Positions 1 to 9,123 of a stretch of DNA of 64,000 bases are shown here, piece by piece (position 1 is the first letter of the stretch; each line of letters opens with the position of its first letter). This DNA comes from Trichostrongylus colubriformis (taxonomy: Eukaryota; Nematoda; Chromadorea; Rhabditida; Trichostrongylidae): contig OZ022259.1 of the NCBI GenBank assembly GCA_963978905.1, positions 17,458,068 through 17,522,067 of the forward strand, written 5' to 3'. A program made the position numbers and the translations under genes. Below the pieces are notes generated by a model. The model saw nothing but the letters and a program-made list of their open reading frames with translations. It was not told the origin of the DNA and made no database searches.

Positions 1-3000
1 TCTTCTCCTTTCCTGTCACGGGATCAACTATATCACATTTTAAATGTTCCCACAAATACGAAACAACTACTTCAACAGGAACATTTACTTTCAAAGAAAC
101 GTCAAGAAGGCGAGTTGCTTCTCCTCGTATCTCATCTCGACTGAAAAGGCTAACGTAAGGAGATATAATAATCAGGTATAATAGAAACAGAAAAGAACTA
201 ACTCGTCTCCACAAGCTTGCAGCAACATCCATCTTAAATCGATTTCATCGGATTTGAGGAATGCTTCCATGTACTTCAACGCAATCAATCGACATTTAGA
301 GTTTTCCTTAAAATTCCCCTTTTAAACGTTCATTGACCCAGAGCTTTAACAAAACTTGATAAAGAACCAACTACGCATAGAAAAGAAGTTTTTTTTTAAA
401 GTAATAACATGAACGAGAAAGCAAAAGAAGCGATAGTAAAAAAAATGCCATTTACTAGCAGGAGAACGAAGTGAAAAGACGATCTTGGACACAATCAAGG
501 AAACTGGCAAAAGCGTTAGCCTTACAAAATCTTAAATGGCGCACTCTTCGAAGGAATGTCTCACCGTATCACCAACAAGAATCAGCTACAAAAACCTGCT
601 AAATCCCCATAAGTTCGGATAACACTTAGTGGGCTATGCCTCTGATCAACCTATAACAATGAATCATACCTACATGTGTGAGGAACTCCTGAATAAGTGT
701 TTTGAGCTTTTCATTGAGCGACTGATCCGTAAGTTTGCGGAAACCTTCTAACCACTGGGTAAGGCAGTCGACCACAGCGTACGCAACATCATCTGGAGCC
801 TTCAAATGAAAGTGTGTATCAACATTTCAACACATACTGATCTTTTCATGAATTTGACCAAACTCACATGAGCAGTCTCCCTGAAAGTGAGCGCTACAGT
901 CTCCACCTGCCGAGTCACGATGGATGGATTCTGCTTTCCAAGTATTCCCATGCATCGATAGGTTAGTGACAACGCATTGTTATTCTGAATATGTTTGGAG
1001 CACCAAATAAGATTATGTCACATTCGAAAAAGGATTACCTCGACTTCTTCTCGAATTTTCTGTACGCGGTCGAACAGCACACCCGAAAAGTTCTTTTGTG
1101 CAGCTGCAGGCATTTTTTCAATTACTTTCTGTAAGAATGTTAGAGCAGCTACGAGCACTTTCGTGTACGACGTTTGTGTGAGCCCATCGAGACATATCTG
1201 AAATCTTCCAAGCTCACGGATACAATAGCATCACAAAGGTTGGAACACTAAGGCTGTGTAAGACCCAGCGATTTTGCAATTTCGCATGCGAAAGAAGCAT
1301 CGCAGAATCGAAAACACGGTTTGCGTGATAGGACGAAATATGCAGAATCGCAGGGTCTGACATCATCTTGTGAGATATACAGGACCTTTGTTTGTATTAT
1401 CACAAATTACCTGTACCATATAATCAACAACCCCATTAACCTACAAAAAGTCAACAATAAGACTCAAAAGGATATACCTTCATATTATTCATATAAGTCA
1501 CAGGCGCGATAGCGGATCGTGTGAGATATTGCAAAATTTTCTGCTTCATCAAGAAATTGGCAGGAGAAACTGTGGTACTTTTGCCCATCACCGGCTTTGT
1601 GCCCGTTGTTGTTCCCAAATATGCGGCCATTAATTCGTCCACCACTACTCGATTATCTACGCATGCTTGACTGCAATACACAGATTATAGTCTTGCGAGG
1701 TGTGGGGCAAACTACAAGTGCTCTCACATATCAATCTTCTTCAAGGCCGCTTCAGCCGCATCGGTTACTCTAGAAGTATGTATTAAAAACTTGAGGCTTG
1801 TAAAATCTTCAGTCGTGATCGGAAGAAATAAAACTCACGCGTCGACATTTTGAGCAGAAGCTAAAACAAGGATAGAGAAAATAGCTGAATCATCAAACCA
1901 TCCGCAGACCAGTAATTTTAGGGCACACAGTTTGATCTGAAAACCGTTAATAACAGCGAGTCTTCTGTCGGCGGTCTACTGAGCTGCTTCTTTTATGCTA
2001 CGAATAGATTACCAGGAGAGACGCCTACTACGCAAAAACGGTAACGGAGGGGTGGGTGCAGAGTTGTGGGAGGGTAACACTGCAGATGATTAAAGCCCTT
2101 GTATCAGAGAAAGAAAAATGAGGAGCAAAAGAAGGAAGGAAAGTTACATGGCGTGATATTGTTAGAGGGTTCAAACCAGCCCCTCTATGCCGATATCTAC
2201 CGAAAAAGAAGGTACTTGTTTTGCACAATGTCATCTTTCACTACATTTCATTTTTCTCAAATAACGAAACTACTAAACCACTTCACGAACCGGAACAAGT
2301 GTGACATCTTTCGTGAACACCTTCCCAGCAATCATGAGATATTCGTCAGCAGTAATTGCCGGGGTAAACACTTTTTCACCATTTGTGAGAGCTGTACAAG
2401 TGGACTTTATTACATCACTAAAATGACGGACTATTAAGGCAAGTCCCTGAATTTTAATGGCTGCACTTACGGAGGGTCAACAGGAAACGCTATGACACAG
2501 TAGAAGAATCTGAGAAGAAGCAGCTTCACATCATCCGACAAAGTGAACTTCGGCCAAGTGTGCTTTTCTTTTTGGATGAGGATCATGAAACCCGGAACAC
2601 AGAGCGACAACAATCTGAACAAAAAACCAGTGAATGCTCCTTTCCTCGTCGAATTCATAGAAAGTCATTCCTGTACTCACTCGGCACACTGGGTTGCTTC
2701 ATTGATTTTGCACGAAAGTACTTCGACGAGCGAGGTCAACAATCTCAAGTGCTCCTCATTGGAAAGATTTTTTGAAGCGATCCGCAGGTATACTAACGAA
2801 AGATTCTGGAAAAAACCTGAATCCAGAAAACGCATATAGGATTAGTCAAGGACGAAACTTACTGCTGCAACAACGCCTTTGTCCTTGACCAGTGTCAAAA
2901 GAGCTTCCACTGGGTATTTCAACGATGCAACAGCTTTGGCACGACGATTGTAATGATTGAGAATCTCCTTTATCTGCAATTTCACAATTCATGTGATCGC

Positions 3001-3275
3001 TTTTATTCGTGGGATCGATTGAAGAAAACGGACTTTCGCTAGCGTTTTCGGCTCCGTACTGGCAGTCTCAATTAGGCGAACCAAGTAAGTATCGGTGAAT
3101 TTTTGTAGTTGTGCGTCGGATTCGATCATAGCAAAACGCAGATAAATCCTTTCCACTAAATAGATGAATTGTGTACTTTCCTGACATGAATCTTCTTAAG
3201 GGTTGCTAAATGCTTACGGTATTCGTCAACTGAGACCGTTTCATTTTGAGATGACGTGGGGAGAACGCTCTCCAT
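1..3275 (-). CDS. ecm-29: Proteasome adaptor/scaffold ECM29, N-terminal part (runs off left edge)
   Basis: ECM29 is a large HEAT-repeat protein that binds the 26S proteasome and tethers it to other cell components. I read thirteen exons on the minus strand: 3218-3275, 3034-3155, 2863-2973, 2681-2805, 2471-2614, 2282-2417, 1839-1936, 1728-1769, 1478-1670, 1039-1197, 868-984, about 670-799, and 1-140. From 3275 to 868 every junction keeps phase. Family landmarks in order are DEYLERIYLRF near residue 16 (ECM29 has LERVFLRL here), KYPVEALLTL, VYLRIASKNLSNEEHLRLL, VDELMAAYLG, ANFLMKQKILQYLTRS, LDGLTQTSYTKVL, and DEIRGEATRLLD in the last exon. About 520 of the usual 1,800 residues are present. The ATG at 3275 is chosen because the conserved N-terminus follows within 20 codons. 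The join between 670 and 140 is unresolved: phases do not match, so at least one small exon is missed there, possibly near 470-560. Identity comes from recalled homology, not from a search. Confidence 0.85.
1258..1362. repeat. Short foldback repeat in ecm-29 intron
   Basis: GTAAGACCCAGCGATTTTGC on the left is nearly mirrored by GCAGAATCGCAGGGTCTGAC on the right. The CGCAGAATCGCAAA vocabulary matches the hairpin repeats at 6219-6306, 50018-50202 and 59257-59388, so this is probably a degraded copy of that family. Confidence 0.45.
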
Positions 3276-5010
3276 AACTGATGACTAATCTGCCCTTCTA
3301 AGCTTAGTTACCTGAAAAGAAAGCTTTTTTCGAGAATTGTTGGACCCACAGTGGATTGCGAAACTGGTCATGAGACTCCGATTTTCAAGATTTGAAAGCG
3401 TATAAAGGAAGGACAGCGTCGAACACAGATGATTAGATATTACATGGGGCGATCGACTTTGAAACGTGACCACAACCTTATAATGCCTGAAGCAGTATCT
3501 TACTTCGGATTTGAAGTTTGAAAAATATTATGCACGGACAAAAAAGAGGACCGAGTTGCAGAAGGCGCACGCATGAAATTCGGTTGAGATTTCACGCGCT
3601 CCACGGCCAATAACACAGCTTCCTTTAAATGTCTGCGTCGACTGCACTGGTTCCATCCCTCCTCATGCCTTCCTGCTGATTTTTCGCTGTACATCTGTTT
3701 ACCTTCATTTCACGGCAGGGTATGTTGGTGCTGGAATGCTGTGAGGATTTAAAATAGTTCCTCATAAGCCCCAAAACCCCGAAAAGAACGGCAACGATCT
3801 ATGAGTTTCTTAAGCTGAGCTTTTGGCATACAAATCTCTTTCGGTGCTGATGTAGCTGCTCATCTAATACCTTTTTAGAATCAATCTGTACCCTCAAGCG
3901 CATATTTATACCTGGGGCTTCATAGGAAGGGACAAGGTCATCCTTTCCCTTTCAAAAATATACGCAGAAGTAGCGCAGAACGCCGGGCAAAGTGGAAAGC
4001 ACCTCAACTATTTTATCTTTACCCTTTCCTGGAATGGATTGTTTCAAACTTGGAAGCGGTGTGCGAAGTTGCGGCAATCCAAAATTTTATGCTGAGGTTA
4101 CACCTTGCGACTCGTGCGGATCGTCCGAGTCGAGCGACTCGGACGATCCGCACGACTTCTGCGAGTCGCTCGACTCGGACGATCCGCACGAGTCGCAATG
4201 TGTAACCTCAGCTTCAAGGTCGCAGTGTTACGCTCGCAAGAGCCACGCCGCAATATCGCAAAGTTGCGAGCCAGACCCAGCATATTTTTACGTGTGATTT
4301 TTGCTCATTAATTTCTTTCATTCATTTGTTTAATTGTTGTGGCCTGAAATTGCCCTCAGAAACCCCTGGATACATTTAATTACCTTAATTGATTAATTCA
4401 ATAATCATTCATATATTTACCTACACTTACGGTACGCTGTGTACTCACAACTGAACCAATTATATTAAGGCAATAGAAAATACCTAAAACTTTCATAGCT
4501 TGCGAGACCTTGCAATCCACTTGCAGTTCTTGTGAGCGCCAGCCGTTTCCATGACCTCATTTCGAGTGATTTGAAGATTCAATGAAATTAAGCACATGCG
4601 TGTCGATCAGGAAGTGGCGGATCTACGATTCGGTTATTTGCCTCAGATGACTTTTGACGGGCTTTTATTTCAATTCTTATTGCTTTCTACTGCATATTGA
4701 AATTCACTCAGAAGGTTTGCAAATCCCACGCTATTCCGCCACAATCGCCACATAAGACCGCTGTTGAAGCTCGCGATCGCCATCACCGCCACGCATGAGA
4801 AAGGCAACGCGATCAATCGCGGTACACGTTATTGCTTATCACTTACACAACCCATACTCGGTGTATGTATTCTATGAGTCGCGATGGGTACGATAACAAT
4901 GATCGCTCGGGGATTTGTGGATATGTACCCACCCCATACACCCAAACTACGCGTACCGCAAATCCGGTCGTGAGCCATAATCGCGGCCTAGCACGCTGGC
5001 AACATCGAAC
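3276..5010. other. Intergenic region between ecm-29 and mrpl-36 (head-to-head)
   Basis: About 1.7 kb separates the start of ecm-29 (minus) from the start of mrpl-36 (plus), so both promoters should lie here. I see no convincing coding exon. The minus-strand frame at 3500-3694 is open but has no recognisable motif. A hairpin transposon sits at 4091-4212. Confidence 0.6.
4091..4212. repeat. Hairpin MITE, GCTGAGGTTAYACC family, copy 1
   Basis: The termini GCTGAGGTTACACC and its complement are perfect. The interior repeats one core three times in alternating orientation (ACTCGTGCGGATCGTCCGAG type), so the 122 bp can fold either as one long hairpin or as stacked shorter ones. Copies with the same ends lie at 7381-7696 and 58769-59253. 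Confidence 0.8.
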
Positions 5011-5024
5011 TTTGTATTTCTAGA
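5011..5024 (+). promoter_or_regulatory. Probable spliced-leader trans-splice acceptor of mrpl-36
   Basis: The pyrimidine-rich TTTGTATTTCTAG ends one base before the ATG at 5025. There is no room for a normal 5' UTR or an upstream exon, which is typical of nematode mRNAs receiving SL1. Confidence 0.55.
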
Positions 5025-5391
5025 ATGTCTGGAATAATGTCACGGCTGGTGGCCGGAGGTGCTTCAATGACACGAGCCTTGCTTGGAGTCCGCAATCCCC
5101 TGATGCTTGAGTCAACTGCAGGATTTAAGGTAGTCCTTATACTCTTCGATATTTCAGTAGTATGCGTCGATCGCGTATCCATCAAAAATTCTGACATTCA
5201 TACTGCGCTGAATACTCGGACACAAGACTTTACAAGACTTATGTTAACTCGTGTTGCAGGTGAAAACCCGGCTCAAACTGCGATGCAAAAGCTGCTACTT
5301 CATTCGTGTCAATGGGCGTATGCATGTTGAATGCAACGAACATCCACGTCATAAAGCCAGGGAGATATTCAATGTCAAGTTGCTTTGGTAA
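5025..5391 (+). CDS. mrpl-36: Mitochondrial ribosomal protein bL36m (MRPL36)
   Basis: This is the small zinc-ribbon protein of the large mitoribosomal subunit. There are two exons, 5025-5129 and 5260-5391, joined in phase 0 (AAG|GTAGTC, GTTGCAG|GTG), giving 78 residues. Exon 1 encodes a basic, mitochondrial-targeting-like leader (MSGIMSRLVAGGASMTRALL). Exon 2 holds the whole bL36 fold, with RLKLRCKSCYF, then HVECNEHPRHKA; the zinc ligands are C44, C47, C60 and H66. Spacing CxxC-x12-C-x5-H matches the mitochondrial form. A short C-terminal extension ends in KLLW. The start is fixed by the splice acceptor one base upstream. The gene is convergent with glrx-5, whose stop lies 241 bp beyond. Confidence 0.93.
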
Positions 5392-5469
5392 AAGTGTGGC
5401 GCTGCAGACAACATGTAGATACATATATGAGCGATTTTTTGCAAACTTCAGAACATGACTTGTCTTTGA

Positions 5470-5475
5470 TTTATT
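5470..5475 (-). terminator. Candidate poly(A) signal AATAAA of glrx-5
   Basis: AATAAA on the minus strand (TTTATT at 5470-5475 on plus), about 160 nt past the glrx-5 stop. Confidence 0.45.
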
Positions 5476-5564
5476 TGAGGACATAAATCTTGGATCAACA
5501 TGTCTTCATCGTACAAAATGAGCATCATTGACTGTGACTATCGAAATAATTTTCGATCACATGT

Positions 5565-5570
5565 AATAAA
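5565..5570 (+). terminator. Candidate poly(A) signal AATAAA of mrpl-36
   Basis: AATAAA on the plus strand 174 nt past the mrpl-36 stop. With the opposite signal at 5470 the two 3' UTRs would overlap by about 100 nt. Confidence 0.45.
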
Positions 5571-5632
5571 AACAATCTAATTTCCATCCGAGTAATCCTC
5601 GCCTAATCTAAGAATATATCCATAACTGCGTT

Positions 5633-8430
5633 TTACTTCTTTTCCCCATATCTGCTAGGGATTCCTTTCGAGTCGAAAAAGTCGCTGAAAGAAGTAAATT
5701 ACGATTCCTGTCCAACTAAACGCATTGCAGAGAATCAGATTCAAAAAAAAACTTACGAAATCTCTCCATCCTTGTGCATTTGAACCATTATATCACATCC
5801 TCCGACAAACTCGCCTTTCATAAAAACCTGGAACTTGTTGTAACTCTTAATCACAGACAAGCTGTGCATTCACCAAATGTAACGAATATGTACCTGAGGA
5901 ATAGTTGGCCATTCACTATAAATCTTGATACCTTCCCTCAATTCTGCATCCTCTAATACATTATAATCTCTGAATTTCACATTGTGAAAATCTAGCACCT
6001 GCAATACAAACATCTTTTACAGAACATAATGAGGAAGTCAATATCAGGAACATATGTTCCCTACGCGAACTGATTGACATACCAACTTGACATTCCTCGA
6101 AAAACCACACATAGGTTCTTGTTGCGTACCTTTCATGAACACTACCACATCGTCGGACTAAACAGAACACATGAGAAAGTGAAAACACCACACTAATTGA
6201 TGAGAGCTCTCGAGGTGTTAGACAGCCATCAGACTCTGCAATTCTGCGATATCGGGACCTTGTAATGCCGCAGAATCGCAATGTCGTGAATTCTGGCGGG
6301 AGCCTTACGCATCGTATGTATGGAAGAGGGAAAGAGGAAGAAAAAAAAACATTGTGCTCATGACGCCCATCATTAAAATTACTTCGTGTAGAATGAGGGC
6401 GTTGTTGGACCCCGGCGATATATTGTGGAGAAGAAAGGTAAGTGACCTTTTCCCATGTCTTCTCCGCCCTCCACTGAATCCTGCGCGGCGGCCACAGGGA
6501 ATAAATGCATAAACACATAGTATGATATCAGGTTTTCCACGTGGAGCTCTGAACAACCCATGATAATCCACATCGCCCAGCCCAGTAAGTGAAGGAACAC
6601 CGAGTGTATGCACTACGGAGTAACAGTGAACACGTTCCAAACAATGTGACATCTAATTTTATGGTGCATAAACGTGTTTTCCCTTATTATTCCGAATGGC
6701 TCTAGCAGGGGAAGGAGAGTAGGTCGAAGTGGTCATTTAAGATGAGAAGTACATTTCCTGACTAGTCATCGGACGCTGATTACAGATCCGTTTTCCATAA
6801 CTGCGAAACGATGTTACTAACGAAACCACGAAAATTTCAACTGTAAATTCCCCCATGTTCAAGTTACATACAGCGCGCAAAAACGAAACGTCACTTGTTA
6901 ATACCAGGGAAGTATTGAAGCTTGAAAATGCAATAAAAGTTGGATTACGAATTGTGTAACATCTGGTGTAAAAAAAGCTGAATGCATTCGCGCGAAATGC
7001 GTAAAATGAATGTGAGGAACTGCCGGTAATAAAAAGAAGGGTAAAGTCTTTGGCGTTAATCAATCCCTTCCTGGGATGCGCCGCACATTCTAGTTCCATT
7101 CAGAATCGTGATGGCAGGTGAATGTGATGTGGCCTATACAATGACTTGCGGTGGCCAGCCGATGTACAAAACAGTGCTTTTATCCTCCCAGACGAATCTG
7201 GTACCAATTTGCCTACCCCGGAGGGATGGAAGGCTTGGTTGGCCTGGGCGAGCGTTAATGCGGGACTTGATCGCCGGTAATAATACTTTTAATTTTATTC
7301 GTGGCATCATTTCGAGGACATCGAGGACGGATTTAGAATAAGCGTCCACAGACCTGTCAGAAATATTCTTGTCAGGCAAGGCTGAGGTTATACCTTGCGG
7401 ATTTACGATCCGCATGATCACAAAATCGCATCTCTTGAGTTTCAGAGCATTCTCGCTTGGATATACGATTTTCGCGGGATCTTTACCGTTTTGGAATTGA
7501 AAGTGGTGCGAGACCAGAGTTATGTAGAAAAAAGCGCTCAAGGGGGAGTGCGTAGGCCGGCATTTGCGATTCTGCGGGTCTTAGGCCCCGTTCATACTTT
7601 ACGCACCGACGGCGGCGGGCATATAATTTTTACGCCCTCGCCGCCGGTGCGCAAAGTATGAACGCGGCCTAACGATCCGCGGTGCATAACCTCAGCCTTA
7701 AAGACACCGTAAGGGAGTGATTTTGGCTTACGGTAGAACAGACGTAGTGTGGACGTGTTCAAGTGGCCGCCATTGCACAAACTCGCCAATTTGACGCCTT
7801 GGCATGGTGCCAAGAGAAGATATTTCCATTATAAAGTTGTTCATTCCTTTTACCTTCTCCTTTGTTCTTTCTTATGTTGATTCTAGATGTACTTACATGA
7901 GTGCTAATGTAGTTGGGAATGGCCACTCCACTGCGCTGGGGGTCAGGTGCTACAACTAAAGTTGGCCCGCGGCCGTCTCCTATAGCGGACAACTCGGAAC
8001 GCCAGTGCGATGATGCGAATGAGGCGCGAATACACACCGCAGCGATGCACTTTTGAATTCGGGTTTTTTTTACCGATTATCGCTTCTAACCTTCTGCGTT
8101 CGTTAAGAAATGCTCATTTCTTTGTATGTTTCTCTTGTATCGGACCCCCTTCCGGTTCCTTTAAGTAGCCACTCCACCTCCCATACTTCTCACGTGTTCT
8201 GATACTCAGATGGTATGTCGAGGGAGCTGCCGCCCGCGTAGCTTACGTCCTTCCTTTTCAATACACAGCTCATTATCACAAGAAGAAAAGATAGAGGAGA
8301 AAAAATGAACATTGAAACTCACTTTCACCATTTTGTCGATCCTATTCCTAAGGTCTTCTGAAAGAGTTTGAGAGGCTGCTGTACACAAATTCCTAGCGCC
8401 AACGAAGGATCGTTGAACGACTCTCAGCAT
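5633..8430 (-). CDS. glrx-5: Glutaredoxin 5, mitochondrial monothiol (CGFS) glutaredoxin
   Basis: GLRX5 carries [2Fe-2S] clusters from the ISCU scaffold to mitochondrial acceptors. Five exons on the minus strand are 8323-8430, 6083-6157, 5894-5998, 5757-5827 and 5633-5684; all phases fit, giving 136 residues. Residues 1-20 ([20 protein letters not shown]) look like a mitochondrial presequence. Signature features: VVVFMKGT at 40-47, the single-cysteine active site CGFS at 53-56, EWPTIPQ at 90-96, and GGCD at 105-108, which binds glutathione. The protein ends [12 protein letters not shown]. An alternative in-frame ATG at 8454 would add MTYQDQQI; I prefer 8430 because the presequence begins there and a TTATCAG acceptor lies at 8443-8449. 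The 2.2 kb intron 1 holds transposon pieces. Upstream pph-4.1 is on the same strand. Confidence 0.93.
6219..6306. repeat. Degenerate CGCAGAATCGC hairpin repeat in glrx-5 intron 1
   Basis: The segment runs from GTTAGACAGCCATCAGACT to GAATTCTGGCGGGAGCCTTA. Inside, GCAATTCTGCGAT pairs with GCAGAATCGCAA. It matches the pattern of the repeats at 50018-50202 and 59257-59388. Confidence 0.45.
6708..6830. repeat. Fragment of the 1 kb TAA-flanked foldback family
   Basis: GGGGAAGGA, AGGTCGAAGTGG, CGGACGCTGAT and AAACGAT appear in the same order and orientation as in the left arm of the full element at 53904-54930, so this is a broken terminal fragment. Confidence 0.5.
7381..7696. repeat. GCTGAGGTTAYACC-family MITE, copy 2, with a second MITE inserted
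   Basis: The ends are GCTGAGGTTATACC and GTGCATAACCTCAGC, lying in glrx-5 intron 1. A different element (7584-7669) occupies the interior, so this copy is older than that insertion. Confidence 0.75.
7584..7669. repeat. GGCC-GTTCATACTT hairpin MITE, nested copy
   Basis: This 86 bp perfect-ended hairpin begins GGCCCCGTTCATACTTTACG and ends CGCAAAGTATGAACGCGGCC. Flanks are TTA (left) and TAA (right), so the 3 bp target duplication is not exact here. It lies inside the 7381-7696 element. Confidence 0.8.
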
Positions 8431-9123
8431 TATTTGTTGGTCCTGATAAGTCACTAGTCCGATTGCAATGTGAAAATGCAGTAATTATCCCGATATTAGT
8501 TGGCAAAGCAATGTAATTGTTCACCGGATAGGATCCATAGCGTTTGAAGTATAGAGCACGAGAAATCCTTTATTCAGGAAATGTACTGTTGACTGAAAGT
8601 TTTACAAATGAGAATTTCATGTTATGAAAGAATTTAAACATTTCCGAAAACACGTTATTGACGTCTGAGGTTTCCGTATGAAGAATGAACGAAACTGTTT
8701 CCAAATGCAATCAATCATCAAGAAAGGAAGCACCAAATTCCGAATGTAGTTAACCAACATGACCGGCAGAAAGGGTTTCGCTCGCAAGGTTAATTATGAA
8801 GTAAGAATTACACAAGAACTGACTCTGCCCTACTTGTGTTTGCCGAGCATTTACATGACAATAATGGAGCTATTGCTCTGAGATGAATGGTGACTGGTTC
8901 CTATTAGGTCGAAAAGCAATACATGTGGATGATATCTCAAGGCACATAAAAACACCTCCCTTTGTACAGTTGTTCTGGGAGAGCTCTCAATATACAATAC
9001 TCAACAATTATAACCAGTTTGTTCAAAACAGCGAGTACGTCAGCCAATATGGCGTAGAAAAACAACGTGATAAATCGCTTGAGCTGCTGTCGAGATGCAC
9101 CCATATGAAATTTCCAAACATTA
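8431..9123 (-). other. Intercistronic region pph-4.1 to glrx-5
   Basis: These 693 bp separate the pph-4.1 stop from the glrx-5 ATG on the same strand. An AATAAA on the minus strand at 8569-8574 could end pph-4.1. About 110 nt further, TTATCAG at 8443-8449 could accept a spliced leader for glrx-5, 12 nt before its ATG. That spacing is characteristic of nematode operons. The plus-strand frame at 8883-9197 is antisense to the last pph-4.1 exon and is not a gene. Confidence 0.5.

Noticed and set aside
4098..4311. Arg/Ser-rich frames at 4098-4311
   Set aside because: Created by the repeated core of the hairpin element at 4091-4212; not protein coding.
5961..6518. 185-codon minus-strand frame
   Set aside because: It only overlaps glrx-5 exons 2 and 3 out of frame; the real exons read another frame with the CGFS site.
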